This document shows positions 49,601-58,134 of a DNA stretch of 64,000 nucleotides, one piece after another. Location of the stretch: NCBI GenBank assembly GCA_038240015.1, contig JBBSEF010000010.1, positions 9,453 through 73,452 on the forward strand, written 5' to 3'. The position numbers were made by a program, and so were the translations under genes. The notes beneath the pieces were generated by a model, which had not been told where the DNA came from, did no database searches, and saw only the letters and a list, made by a program, of their open reading frames with translations. Source of the stretch: CAHJXF01 sp038240015 (GTDB lineage: Bacteria > Pseudomonadota > Gammaproteobacteria > Burkholderiales > Burkholderiaceae_D). Each line of letters opens with the position of its first letter. The stretch's first letter is position 1.

Positions 49601-50856
49601 TCGCCGCGAAACGGCAGGTAGCGCATTTCGCGCCATTCCCGCGAGTGTCCGAATTCGTCGTTGACTTCCTCGGTGACGGCTTCGCCTTTGAGCGCGCGCG
49701 CCAGTGGTTCGCAGTGATGCGCGAAGACTGCCGATCCCACGACCTCTTCGACCGAACGTCCGATGATCTGGGCGCGCGTCTTGCCGTGTCGCTTCAGGGA
49801 GCTCTGGTTGACGTACCGATAGCGCAGGTCGCGGTCGAGAAACACGATCGCTTCCGGGATGTTTTCGGTGAATCCGCGGAAGTGCGCTTCGCTTTCCTGC
49901 AGCATCGTCGATGCGAGGCGCGACTCGTGGATGTCCGAAACCAGAACGTAGACGCCGTTCAGAAAACCGTTGCGATCGAAGCCGGGGACGAAGTCCACAC
50001 GATGCCATCGCATCGCTCCCGAACCGGGAGCGAATTGTCTCTCGACGCTGTGTTTCTCGCCGGCGCTGGCGCGTACGAAGCTGGCATCGATGATCTGCGC
50101 GAACACGCTGGACACGCGCGCGGGCGAGGTGCCGCCGATGCTCTGCTCCGAAATGTCGAAGGCCTCGCAGAACGCCCGGTTGGCCCACTTGCACAGGCCG
50201 TCGCTGCCGATGAAGACGAAAGGCAGCGGCAGGCTTTCGATCTGCTCGCGTTGCTTGCGCTCGCGTTCGATCACGTCGTCCTGTGCGATGCGCAGCGCCG
50301 CGCGCATCGGCGCGCTGACGGTGTTGCCGCCCAAGGGCAGGATCGATGATTCGGTGGGCTCGAACTGATCCGACCCGCGCCGTCCGAGCCTATGCATGAC
50401 GCCGAGCACGCCGATGACGCGACCTTTGCGATCGCGCTGCGGACGATATTCGAAACGGCTCGCTCCACCGATGGCGCCGTTGTGCCGATGGGCGACATCG
50501 ATGTCCAGGCTTTCGCCCGCGAGAGCCCGCTCGAAGTAAGCACGCGTGACCTCCGCCTGCCCTTCGGGAGAAAGTTCGTCGACGGTCTTGCCGAGCAGTT
50601 CGTCGCGGGTATGTCCGACGAGTTTGCAATACGCCGTGTTGGCGAATTGAAGGACCAGGTTCGCGTCGAAGAACGTCAGGGGCGCATCGACCCAATCGAT
50701 TACCGCGTGGATGAGGTCGCGCTGATCGGGTGTGATCAGGTCCCCGAGATCGCCGAACGCGCGCTCGCCGATCGACGAGGCAGACGCCAGCGCCGCGGCG
50801 GCGTCCGTCGGTCGCGGTTCATTGCGGTGGATGCGGTTGATCAGTTGTGCGAACAA
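46696..50856 (-). CDS. Seven-PAS GGDEF-EAL cyclic-di-GMP signalling protein
   Basis: The 1386-residue protein lacks membrane segments. I count seven PAS-type repeats starting at about residues 46, 200, 330, 448, 575, 704 and 825, several with a PAC-like tail before the next. They are followed by a GGDEF domain (about 950-1115; RIGGDEF intact near 1030) and an EAL domain (about 1130-1375; EALLRW, EVEITET, IDDFGTGFSS and LKIDQSFI present). Both catalytic motif sets look intact, so it could make or break c-di-GMP. Several PAS units share phrases (ENIPEAI, ENFPQPL; ALKGEAV twice), suggesting internal duplication. Haem- or flavin-binding residues cannot be assigned by eye. It lies alone on the minus strand between the SpoU gene and ppsR. 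Confidence 0.93.
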   Translation of the reverse strand: MFAQLINRIHRNEPRPTDAAAALASASSIGERAFGDLGDLITPDQRDLIHAVIDWVDAPLTFFDANLVLQFANTAYCKLVGHTRDELLGKTVDELSPEGQAEVTRAYFERALAGESLDIDVAHRHNGAIGGASRFEYRPQRDRKGRVIGVLGVMHRLGRRGSDQFEPTESSILPLGGNTVSAPMRAALRIAQDDVIERERKQREQIESLPLPFVFIGSDGLCKWANRAFCEAFDISEQSIGGTSPARVSSVFAQIIDASFVRASAGEKHSVERQFAPGSGAMRWHRVDFVPGFDRNGFLNGVYVLVSDIHESRLASTMLQESEAHFRGFTENIPEAIVFLDRDLRYRYVNQSSLKRHGKTRAQIIGRSVEEVVGSAVFAHHCEPLARALKGEAVTEEVNDEFGHSREWREMRYLPFRGESGAVEGLYVISRSIEDEKRSQRALSERDARIHFLTDNLPAQICYVDASLRYQYCNQRFLSDYGIHALDDVVGKTPHDIFTPEVVAVIMPHIKAALRGERVQFERRATGNPNDMRWLRITLVGDFAEDGAARGLYAIGYDITDSKNAEDTRARQQQWIEAFVENFPQPLTYIDPQAVHQFSNRAYGDFVGRAKDDIIGRSATDVFGRDIAALLNPSFELALRGAQMHTEHELPEPVAGHRHISIDWLPDLDRSGKTRGVYFVAQDISDAKQAQLAYEESVREMQRAMDSVALPISFVDTEERLRFVNHTTTTWYARAADELIGMPMRELMPEDDYRFAEPYIRAALKGEAVQYEREMRYHDGARRWVLLRYVPTRDESGAVTGFYTTATDIQARKKQEIALQQANSLLTAHFENTPLASFTLDGKRRVTRWSSQAEALFGWRRDEVFERPFAELGLIDADLLGDFLPDENDPNTALGNTRLHIVETRRRDGSGVTCEWHIAALRDAAGGIASSLALIQDVSQRVEAERRLTEIAQRDTLTRLLNRNALEPTLRAFIERARQQNTGVAVLFLDLDHFKNINDTLGHRVGDLMLVEIAGILRHCVRAEDEVARIGGDEFMIVIGHARPKAIAHETAQRIITALGTPIRVENQRLSVAASIGIAVYPDHGRAPESLVRSADLAMYRAKENGKNRFEFFSAMLAQRSERRSAVKGALKLALNKDALRLYFQPRVRVSDNKIVGAEALLRWTDPRLGVVSPKEFIGIAEESGLIHELGLHVFRKACSQLREWQDRGVAIGVLSINFSAHQLLVATFIDEVDRVIEETGVDPRFIEVEITETSMLFDLGVTRNVIADLKHRGMRIAIDDFGTGFSSLSHLQQLDVDTLKIDQSFIRDMLHDAGDAAITTSVISLARGLKLSTTAEGVENELQLQALRVSGCDYYQGFLFSPAIVVEDIETLLNHEYAETVLSQI

Positions 50857-50964
50857 GAGTCGACTCCCTGCCCGATTATAGTCATCGAAACTTGATCGGT
50901 TGCCTTCGCGTATGGCGACGCAGGGCGGCCGTCGGTCGGTCGGCCCGCAAGCGGGCCGATATTC

Positions 50965-51855
50965 TTAGAACGATCGACGCTCCAGCCTGATCTCTTGCAG
51001 GATGGTGGTTGCGATTTCTTCGATCGATTTGGTCGTCGAAGACAGCCAGCGTATGCCTTCCCGACGCATCAGACTCTCGGCCGCGATCACCTCGGCGCGG
51101 CAGTTTTCGAGCGCTGCGTACTTGCTGTTGGGCCGGCGTTCGTTGCGCACTTCGGCCAGGCGCTCGGGCGCAATCGAAAGGCCGAACAGCTTGGCGCGGA
51201 ACTCCGGGAGCACCGACGGCAAGCGATCGCGCTCGAAGTCTTCGGGAATCAGCGGATAGTTGGCTGCCTTGATGCCGTACTGCATGGCTAGATAAAGACT
51301 GGTCGGCGTCTTGCCGCTGCGCGAGACGCCCACCAGAATCACATCCGCGTTGGTCAGCCCGCCGTGCGTCTGGCCGTCGTCGTGCGCCAGTGAAAAATTG
51401 ATCGCATCGATCCGCTGGTTGTATTGCTTGGAGTCGGCGATGTTGTGCGAGCGCCCGATCGAGTGGGTCGACTTGACTCCCAATTCCTTCTCGAGCGGCT
51501 CGACGAAAGTCTGGATCATGTCGAGAAAGAGACCGTGCGCGCAGCGCACCGCGTAGTTGATCTCGGGGTCGACCAGGGTCGAGAACACGATCGGCCGAAG
51601 CTGCTCGTCCCTTGCGACTCTGTTGATGCGCTCGATCACGTCGGCCGCCTTGTCCATCGTGTCGATGAAGGGAATGCGCAACTGCTTGAGTTCGACGCCC
51701 TCGAACTGCGCGAGCAGGCTGTGTCCGAAAGTCTCCGCGGTGATGCCGGTGCCGTCGGACACGAAGAACACCGTTCTCACAGGCGCCGGAGTCGGCGAAG
51801 GCAGTGCGACGATGAGCGTGCTGGACGCGGAAGACTGCGGCATCGTTTGCGACAT
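50965..51855 (-). CDS. ppsR: PEP synthase regulatory kinase/pyrophosphorylase
   Basis: PpsR phosphorylates and dephosphorylates PEP synthase in response to energy state (DUF299 family). The 296-residue product has the N-terminal VFFVSDGTGITAETFG and the P-loop GVSRSGKT at 176-183, followed by PTSLYLA. GIKAANYPLIPED is also present. ATG 51855 is used; a TTG one codon earlier is in frame. It is divergent from ppsA, its predicted target, across 132 bases. Confidence 0.95.
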   Translation of the reverse strand: MSQTMPQSSASSTLIVALPSPTPAPVRTVFFVSDGTGITAETFGHSLLAQFEGVELKQLRIPFIDTMDKAADVIERINRVARDEQLRPIVFSTLVDPEINYAVRCAHGLFLDMIQTFVEPLEKELGVKSTHSIGRSHNIADSKQYNQRIDAINFSLAHDDGQTHGGLTNADVILVGVSRSGKTPTSLYLAMQYGIKAANYPLIPEDFERDRLPSVLPEFRAKLFGLSIAPERLAEVRNERRPNSKYAALENCRAEVIAAESLMRREGIRWLSSTTKSIEEIATTILQEIRLERRSF

Positions 51856-51987
51856 CAATGCGACATGGACCGTGACATCAAGACGAGTGTTCGTCGGAGG
51901 AAGGCGCGGACCCGCAGGTTAGAATCGACCTCGTTGGGGCCACGCCAGATAGTGGCGGAATTTAACACCAAGGAAGCGGCAACGCCC

Positions 51988-54438
51988 ATGTCGGATCAGG
52001 CACGAGTCATCGATTTCACGCAATTGCGCGCCAGCGACGTCGATGCGGTCGGCGGAAAGAACTCGTCGCTCGGCGAGATGATCAGCCAATTGGCCGATGC
52101 GAGTGTGCGTGTTCCGGCGGGCTTTGCGACCACGGCTTCGGCGTATCGTGAATTTCTCGCGGCAAGCGGACTGACCGACCGGATCGCAACGCGTCTCGCA
52201 ACGCTGGACGCCGATGACGTGAAGCAACTCGCTTCCGCGGGCAAGGAGATTCGCGCCTGGATCGTCGATGCGCCATTGCCCGCTGCGTTCGAGAACGAAG
52301 TCCGCGTCGCCTTCGCGCGTCTGGAGAGCGGCGCTGCCGCCGAAGGCGCGGGCGAAGGTACGAGCCCGTCATCGTTCGCGGTCCGCTCGTCGGCGACCGC
52401 GGAAGATCTGCCCGACGCCTCGTTCGCTGGACAACAGGAAACTTTTCTCAATGTGGTCGGCATAGCCGACGTGCTGGTCACCATCAAGGAAGTGTTCGCA
52501 TCACTCTACAACGACCGCGCGATTTCGTATCGCGTGCACAAAGGGTATGCAGAGACCGAGATCGCGTTGTCGGCCGGTGTGCAACGCATGGTCCGAAGCG
52601 ACCTTGGCGCCGCAGGCGTCATGTTCACGATCGATACCGAGTCCGGCTTCGAGGACGTGGTCTTCATCACGTCGAGTTACGGATTGGGCGAGACGGTGGT
52701 GCAGGGTGCGGTCAATCCCGACGAGTTCTACGTGCACAAGCCGATGCTCGCAGCCGGCAAGCGCGCGATTATTCGACGTCAGATCGGCTCGAAGCTGATG
52801 CGCATGGAGTTCGCGGCCGCGGGGTCGAAGGATCGCGTGCGCACGGTCGATGTGCCGGTCGCAGAGCGCAATCGCTATTCGCTTTCGGACAACGAAGTGA
52901 TTGAGCTCGCGCAATACGCGGTCGCGATCGAGAAGCACTACGGCCGGGCGATGGACATCGAGTGGGGCAAGGACGGCAGCGATGGCAAGCTCTACATTCT
53001 TCAGGCGCGGCCCGAGACGGTTCGCTCCCAGATCAAGCCGGGCACGTCGGAACAGAAGTTTCGTCTCAAGGGGGCAGCGGCCGATCGTGCCGCGGTGCTC
53101 GCCAGCGGGCGCGCGATCGGCCAGAAGATCGGAACCGGTCCGGTGCGCATCGTCGAAGACCCGAGTCAGATGGACCAGGTCAAGCCCGGCGATGTGTTGG
53201 TGGCCGACATGACCGACCCCAACTGGGAGCCGGTCATGAAGCGCGCATCGGCGATCGTCACCAATCGCGGTGGCCGCACCTGTCATGCGGCGATCATCGC
53301 GCGCGAACTCGGCGTGCCGGCCGTGGTGGGCTGCGGCGACGCGACCGACCGCCTGACCGAAGGCGCGCTCGTCACGGTCTCGTGCGCCGAGGGCGACGAA
53401 GGCCACGTCTACGACGGCGTCCTCGAAATGGAAGTGACCGAAGTCGTGCGCGGAGAACTGCCGCCGATACCGGTGAAGATCATGATGAACGTCGGCAACC
53501 CGCAACTGGCCTTCGATTTTCGTGCGATCCCCAACGACGGAGTCGGCCTCGCGCGTCTCGAGTTCATCATCAACAACAACATCGGCATCCACCCGAAAGC
53601 GATTCTCGACTACCCGGATATCGATGATGACTTGAAGAAGGCGGTCGAGAGCGTCGCGCGCGGACATGCGTCTCCGCGCGCGTTCTATGTCGACAAGCTG
53701 GCCGAAGGCGTCGCCACCATCGCGGCCGCGTTCTGGCCGAAGAAGGTGATCGTGCGCCTGTCGGACTTCAAGTCCAACGAATACAAGAAGCTGATCGGCG
53801 GGTCGCGCTACGAGCCCGACGAAGAGAACCCGATGCTCGGCCTGCGCGGCGCCGCACGCTATCTCTCGCCCGACTTCGCCGAGTGTTTCGAGATGGAATG
53901 TCTGGCGATGAAGCGGGTGCGCGACGAGATGGGACTGGTCAACGTCGAGTTGATGGTGCCTTTCGTTCGCACGCTCACCGAGGCCGAGCGCGTCATCGAT
54001 CTCTTGGCGAAGAACGGACTCGAGCGCGGCAAGACCAATGGCGCAGCGCCGGGCGCCGGAGTCAACGCAGAACTGCGCGTCGTGATGATGTGCGAGCTGC
54101 CATCCAACGCGATCCTCGCCGAAAGCTTTCTCGAATATTTCGACGGCTTCTCGATCGGCTCGAACGACCTCACGCAATTGACGCTCGGTCTCGACCGTGA
54201 TTCCGCCCTCGTTGCCGAAGGCTTCGATGAACGCGATCCCGCGGTGATGGCGCTGCTCAAGCAGGCGATCGCGACCTGTCTCGCCAAAGGAAAGTATGTC
54301 GGCATCTGCGGGCAGGGGCCGTCCGATCATCCCGACTTCGCCGAGTGGCTGATGAAAGAAGGTATCGACTCGATCTCGCTGAATCCCGACACCGTGGTCG
54401 ATACCTGGAATCTACTGTCGAAGGTTCAACAGCGATAG
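51988..54438 (+). CDS. ppsA: Phosphoenolpyruvate synthase
   Basis: PpsA converts pyruvate to PEP with ATP for gluconeogenesis. The 816-residue product has the ATP-grasp N-terminal domain (VGGKNSSLGEMI; AVRSSATAEDLPDASFAGQQ). The phospho-His domain has His433 in GGRTCHAAIIAREL, and the C-terminal PEP domain ends CGQGPSDHPDFAEWL. ATG 51988 follows AAGGAA. TAGAAT at 51920-51925 is a possible -10 but no -35 fits. Pairing with ppsR supports the name. Confidence 0.96.
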   Translation: MSDQARVIDFTQLRASDVDAVGGKNSSLGEMISQLADASVRVPAGFATTASAYREFLAASGLTDRIATRLATLDADDVKQLASAGKEIRAWIVDAPLPAAFENEVRVAFARLESGAAAEGAGEGTSPSSFAVRSSATAEDLPDASFAGQQETFLNVVGIADVLVTIKEVFASLYNDRAISYRVHKGYAETEIALSAGVQRMVRSDLGAAGVMFTIDTESGFEDVVFITSSYGLGETVVQGAVNPDEFYVHKPMLAAGKRAIIRRQIGSKLMRMEFAAAGSKDRVRTVDVPVAERNRYSLSDNEVIELAQYAVAIEKHYGRAMDIEWGKDGSDGKLYILQARPETVRSQIKPGTSEQKFRLKGAAADRAAVLASGRAIGQKIGTGPVRIVEDPSQMDQVKPGDVLVADMTDPNWEPVMKRASAIVTNRGGRTCHAAIIARELGVPAVVGCGDATDRLTEGALVTVSCAEGDEGHVYDGVLEMEVTEVVRGELPPIPVKIMMNVGNPQLAFDFRAIPNDGVGLARLEFIINNNIGIHPKAILDYPDIDDDLKKAVESVARGHASPRAFYVDKLAEGVATIAAAFWPKKVIVRLSDFKSNEYKKLIGGSRYEPDEENPMLGLRGAARYLSPDFAECFEMECLAMKRVRDEMGLVNVELMVPFVRTLTEAERVIDLLAKNGLERGKTNGAAPGAGVNAELRVVMMCELPSNAILAESFLEYFDGFSIGSNDLTQLTLGLDRDSALVAEGFDERDPAVMALLKQAIATCLAKGKYVGICGQGPSDHPDFAEWLMKEGIDSISLNPDTVVDTWNLLSKVQQR

Positions 54439-54481
54439 GCGTGCGCAGTCGCGCGCTGCTATCGATAGCGGGGAGTTCGCA

Positions 54482-54910
54482 ATGAACGATGTCGTATGGT
54501 GGTTCGTGCTGGCCTTCGGTCTCCTGATCGCCGAGTTGATGACCGGGACCTTCTATCTCTTGATGGTCGCGATCGGTTGCGCGGTCGGCGGGCTGGTTGC
54601 GCTCGCGGGAGGCGGCGTGCCCGCGCAACTCGTCGTAGGCGCGGCGGTCGGCATCGCGGCGACCCTGATCCTGCGTCGCACGCGCTGGGGCATGCGCAGG
54701 CTCAACGGCGATGCGGCCGAAAATCGCGACGTGATCCTCGACATCGGCGAGGTCGTGCAGGTCGAGACCTGGCACGACCGGACCGCGCACGTGCGCTATC
54801 GTGGCTGCCAGTGGGACGTCGCGCTCGAAGCCGGTGCGGCGGCGCGCGCAGGCGCGCAAGTGATCAAGGCCATACGCGGCAGCACGCTGATTGTGGCGCC
54901 GGTTTCGTGA
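54482..54910 (+). CDS. nfeD: NfeD-family membrane protein
   Basis: The 142-residue product has two or three membrane segments (VVWWFVLAFGLLIAELM; TFYLLMVAIGCAVGGLVAL; QLVVGAAVGIAATLIL). A C-terminal OB-fold-like domain follows (GEVVQVETWHDRTAHVRYRG). NfeD proteins pair with SPFH/stomatin proteins in membrane quality control or microdomains, and the stomatin gene follows after 41 bases. The short form without the ClpP-like protease domain is typical of QmcA partners (YbbK/QmcA with YbbL/NfeD in E. coli). Confidence 0.85.
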   Translation: MNDVVWWFVLAFGLLIAELMTGTFYLLMVAIGCAVGGLVALAGGGVPAQLVVGAAVGIAATLILRRTRWGMRRLNGDAAENRDVILDIGEVVQVETWHDRTAHVRYRGCQWDVALEAGAAARAGAQVIKAIRGSTLIVAPVS

Positions 54911-54951
54911 CGGCTAGTGTCATTGGTTTTCTCTGACTCGAAGGAACATCC

Positions 54952-55878
54952 ATGCAAGGCGTCGGCATCATTGCACTGGTTCTATTCATCATCTTCATCG
55001 TGTTCGCGGTGCAGACTATCAAGGTCGTTCCGCAGCAGCATGCGTGGATCGTCGAGCGCCTGGGCAAATATCACGCGACGCTCGCGCCGGGTCTCAACAT
55101 CGTCATCCCCTTCATCGACCGCATCGCCTACAAGCACGTGTTGAAGGAGATTCCGCTCGACGTACCCAGCCAGGTCTGCATCACGCGCGACAACACCCAG
55201 TTGCAAGTCGACGGCATCCTGTTCTTTCAGGTCACCGATCCGATGCGGGCCTCGTACGGTACGTCCAACTTCATCGTCGCGATCACGCAACTTGCGCAGA
55301 CCACGCTACGCAGCATCATCGGCAAGATGGAACTCGACAAGACCTTCGAAGAGCGCGATCACATCAACGCGAGCATCGTGGCGGCGATCGACGAGTCGGC
55401 CGCGAACTGGGGCGTGAAAGTGTTGCGCTACGAGATCAAGGACCTGACGCCGCCGAAGGAAATTCTTCACGCGATGCAGGCGCAAATCACGGCCGAGCGC
55501 GAGAAGCGCGCGTTGATCGCCGCGTCCGAAGGCAGAAAGCAGGAGCAGATCAACATCGCGACCGGCGAGCGCGAAGCGCAGATCCAGCGCTCCGAGGGCG
55601 AACGACAGGCTGCGATCAATCGTGCGCAGGGCGAAGCGTCCGCGATCCTTGCCGTCGCCGAGGCGAACGCTGCGGCGATCCGTCAGGTCGGCGCGTCGAT
55701 CGCGGGGCCGGGCGGCATGGAGTCGGTCAACTTCAAGATCGCCGAGCAATATGTCGCGGCGTTCGAGAAGCTCGCCAAGACCGGCAACACCCTGATCGTG
55801 CCGGCCGACCTGTCGAATGTTTCGACGCTGATCGCGTCTGCGATGCAGACGGTGAAGAGTCAGAACGTTTCACGGTGA
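54952..55878 (+). CDS. qmcA: SPFH/stomatin-family protein, QmcA-like
   Basis: The 308-residue product has an N-terminal membrane anchor (residues about 4-23). An SPFH domain follows (VPQQHAWIVERLGKYHATLAPGLNIVIPF) and then a long helical Ala/Glu-rich coiled coil (EKRALIAASEGRKQEQINIA onward). It closely resembles bacterial paraslipins/QmcA. With the preceding nfeD gene it probably forms a membrane assembly. Confidence 0.9.
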   Translation: MQGVGIIALVLFIIFIVFAVQTIKVVPQQHAWIVERLGKYHATLAPGLNIVIPFIDRIAYKHVLKEIPLDVPSQVCITRDNTQLQVDGILFFQVTDPMRASYGTSNFIVAITQLAQTTLRSIIGKMELDKTFEERDHINASIVAAIDESAANWGVKVLRYEIKDLTPPKEILHAMQAQITAEREKRALIAASEGRKQEQINIATGEREAQIQRSEGERQAAINRAQGEASAILAVAEANAAAIRQVGASIAGPGGMESVNFKIAEQYVAAFEKLAKTGNTLIVPADLSNVSTLIASAMQTVKSQNVSR

Positions 55879-55915
55879 GCAAATCATCCGCGCTGCGCTC
55901 GGACTGACATGATGC

Positions 55916-56359
55916 TCAACGCGTCTTCATCAACCGCTGCTGCTCGCGCTTCCAGTCGCGATCCTTCTCCGTCTGCCGCTTGTCGTGCAGCTTCTTGCCT
56001 TTCGCGAGTCCGATCTCCAGCTTGATGCGGCCTTTCGCGAAGTGCAGGTTGATCGGCACCAGCGTGTAGCCCGCGCGCTCGACCTTGCCGATCAGCTTCT
56101 TGATTTCTTCGGCATGCAACAGCAGCTTGCGCGTGCGGGTCGGGTCGGGCGTGATGTGGGTCGAGGCGCTCAGCAGCGGCGTGATGTGCGCGCCGAACAA
56201 GAACACCTCGGCGCCGCGCACCAGCACATAGGCCTCCTTGATGTTGGCGCGGCCTTCGCGTATCGCCTTAGCTTCCCAGCCTTCGAGCACGAGGCCGGCT
56301 TCGAAGCGATCCTCGACGAAGTATTCGTGAAACGCTTTCTTGTTGTCGATGATGCTCAT
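55916..56359 (-). CDS. smpB: tmRNA-binding protein SmpB
   Basis: SmpB brings tmRNA to stalled ribosomes for trans-translation. The 147-residue product has the OB-fold core (VLEGWEAKAIREGRANIKEAYV). It ends in a basic tail (GKKLHDKRQTEKDRDWKREQ) that fills the mRNA channel. It is divergent from ratA across 101 bases. The ClpXP protease that degrades tagged products is encoded at the window start. Confidence 0.96.
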   Translation of the reverse strand: MSIIDNKKAFHEYFVEDRFEAGLVLEGWEAKAIREGRANIKEAYVLVRGAEVFLFGAHITPLLSASTHITPDPTRTRKLLLHAEEIKKLIGKVERAGYTLVPINLHFAKGRIKLEIGLAKGKKLHDKRQTEKDRDWKREQQRLMKTR

Positions 56360-56460
56360 GCGGTGCGAACCCTCTTGCGGCCTTCGGTAGAATCGTCGCT
56401 TTTCGTGCCGACGCGAACGCGCATTCTAGTGGCATCGGTCCGGCATTCGCAGGCATCCGC

Positions 56461-56901
56461 ATGGCCACCATCGCAAAGTCCGTCCTCGTTTCGCACAGCG
56501 CCGAAAACATGTTCGCACTCGTTGCGGATATCGAGTCGTATCCGGATTTTCTTCCGTGGTGCGGCGGCGCGCGCATCGTGTCGCGCGAAGGTCAGGACGT
56601 GACCGCCGCCATCGACATCCGCTTTCATGGCATCGGGCAGAGCTTCACGACCATCAATCGGCAAATGCCTTACGGCCGAATCGACATGCAGCTCGTCGAA
56701 GGTCCGTTCTCGCAACTCGAGGGCGGCTGGCGCTTCACGCCGTTGGGCGACGACGCCAGCAAGGTCGAACTCGAACTCGAATACGACTTCAACAATTTCC
56801 TGCTCGGCAAACTCGTCGGTCCGGTGTTTCATCAGATCGCGGCGTCGATGGTCGACAGTTTCGTCAAGCGCGCCGATGCCCTCGCCGATGGATCTGCTTG
56901 A
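56461..56901 (+). CDS. ratA: RatA/Coq10-type START-domain protein
   Basis: The 146-residue product is a single START-like domain (IAKSVLVSHSAENMFALVADIESYPDFLPWCGGARIV; FFNNFLLGKLVGPVFHQIAASMV-type ending). E. coli RatA was reported to block 70S assembly, while eukaryotic Coq10 homologues bind ubiquinone; which role applies here is open. The smpB-ratA-rnfH arrangement is common in proteobacteria. Confidence 0.88.
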   Translation: MATIAKSVLVSHSAENMFALVADIESYPDFLPWCGGARIVSREGQDVTAAIDIRFHGIGQSFTTINRQMPYGRIDMQLVEGPFSQLEGGWRFTPLGDDASKVELELEYDFNNFLLGKLVGPVFHQIAASMVDSFVKRADALADGSA

Positions 56902-56937
56902 TTTACGGCTCGCGCTTCGTAGCTTGAAATTCGCGCA

Positions 56938-57243
56938 GTGAACATCGAAATCTGCTACGCCGACGCGAAGGGCGCGACTCGTGTGGCGATCGAGGTCGAC
57001 GAAGGCGCGACGCTCGGCGAGGCTCTGGATGCGAGTCGCGTGATCGAGCGCCTATCGCTGAATCGCGAGGACCTTTCCTTCGGCATCTTCGGCAAGCGGG
57101 CCGACGCGGATGCGCGTCTGCACGACGGCGACCGCGTGGAAATCTATCGCCCGCTGACCGTCGATCCCAAAGAGGCACGCCGTCGACGGGTGGAGAAGAA
57201 ACGCGTCGAAGCCGAGCGTTCGTCGTCAAAGAAAATCAAGTGA
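56938..57243 (+). CDS. rnfH: RnfH-family ubiquitin-fold protein
   Basis: The 101-residue product has a beta-grasp fold pattern (NIEICYADAKGATRVAIEVDEGATLGEAL; LSFGIFGKRADADARLHDGDRVEIYRPL) and a Lys/Arg-rich tail. RnfH is often next to ratA, as here (36 bases apart). Function is poorly known in the family. The start is GTG 56938, just before NIEICYAD. Confidence 0.88.
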   Translation: MNIEICYADAKGATRVAIEVDEGATLGEALDASRVIERLSLNREDLSFGIFGKRADADARLHDGDRVEIYRPLTVDPKEARRRRVEKKRVEAERSSSKKIK

Positions 57244-57342
57244 CGCTTGCACGAGAACGCAGTGACGTGCAACACGTAGTGACGCTAGCGCCGAGAAGGC
57301 GTGGCGCGCAAACCGAAGCGACGCGGGATCCCGAGCTGCGAT

Positions 57343-57867
57343 CTATTTGCAGTACTGCGCGATCTGCGATTGAGATTTTGCAATTTCGCTCTGGCGTTGT
57401 GCGTCGTCGATATAGTACTTCTCACCTTTCTCATTGACGCGCGCGGCGCGTCCGCCGCTTTGCAAGGCCACCACATTGCCGCGCACGGCGGTGCAGTTTT
57501 CCTGCATGGACTTGACCTTGGTGGCTTCCGCATCGGCTTTCTTCGCGGTCTCGGCTTCGTCCTTCTGGCGCTGTTTGTACTCGAGGTCGCGATCGGCAAG
57601 GCTCTTCGGGGCGTCGCTCTTTGCCGCGCCCTTGGCCTCACCTTCCTTCGCAGGCGGCGTTGGCGTGAAGTCCGCTGCGCGCGGTTTCGGCGACTTCATG
57701 ATACGAGAAAGCGGCACGTTGACCGGCGGCGGCTGATCGCTGACGACGACCCGGCCGGCCTCGTCCTTCCACATCCATTGAGCGTATGCGGGAGAAGCAG
57801 CAAGCGATGTCGCGACCACTACCGCTGCGAGAGCGAACGACGGGGCGAACTTCATCGCGTATTTCAT
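57343..57867 (-). CDS. DUF4124-containing secreted protein
   Basis: The 174-residue product has a signal peptide (MKYAMKFAPSFALAAVVVATSLAASPAYA) followed by a DUF4124-type strand QWMWKDEAGRVVVSDQPPP. A Pro/Lys-rich linker, a charged helix (DRDLEYKQRQKDEAETAKKADAEA) and a C-terminal segment with two Cys (NCTAVRG ... AQYC) follow. Such proteins are periplasmic and of unknown function. ATG 57867 follows AGGAC. The reading frame continues upstream through the antisense of guaB, which I regard as non-coding. Confidence 0.85.
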   Translation of the reverse strand: MKYAMKFAPSFALAAVVVATSLAASPAYAQWMWKDEAGRVVVSDQPPPVNVPLSRIMKSPKPRAADFTPTPPAKEGEAKGAAKSDAPKSLADRDLEYKQRQKDEAETAKKADAEATKVKSMQENCTAVRGNVVALQSGGRAARVNEKGEKYYIDDAQRQSEIAKSQSQIAQYCK

Positions 57868-58102
57868 CTGTTTCGTCCTGAAAGAGTTGCGACCACGGTA
57901 CGTCAGCGTATCGAGAGCGTCAATGTGACAACGCGTGACATCGACTGCAATACGACAGTCGGGCAAACCCGATCGCCGACGCTTGCGGCGACCGATCCGC
58001 GTCAAGCAACAACGCGGCTCGCGCGATCGCCGATGACGCAAATGCGTGCGATTCGCGTCGTGCCGACCATGCCGGCTAGGCCGTCCGATCGAACCCCTTC
58101 TG

Positions 58103-58108
58103 TATAAT
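58103..58108 (+). promoter_or_regulatory. Candidate -10 of guaB
   Basis: A perfect TATAAT lies 27 bases before the guaB ATG, leaving a short leader with AAAAGGAAA as ribosome site. No good -35 is visible upstream. Confidence 0.55.
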
Positions 58109-58134
58109 TCCGTTTTGGGACAAAAGGAAACGCG

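Noticed and set aside
52501..54330. 609-residue minus-strand frame over ppsA
   Set aside because: It is antisense to ppsA and composed of shadow-type His/Arg/Asp-rich sequence.
56461..56901. RatA as a toxin of a toxin-antitoxin pair with rnfH
   Set aside because: The RatA/RnfH pair is widespread and conserved beside smpB, and neither shows typical toxin-antitoxin features. A housekeeping role is more likely.
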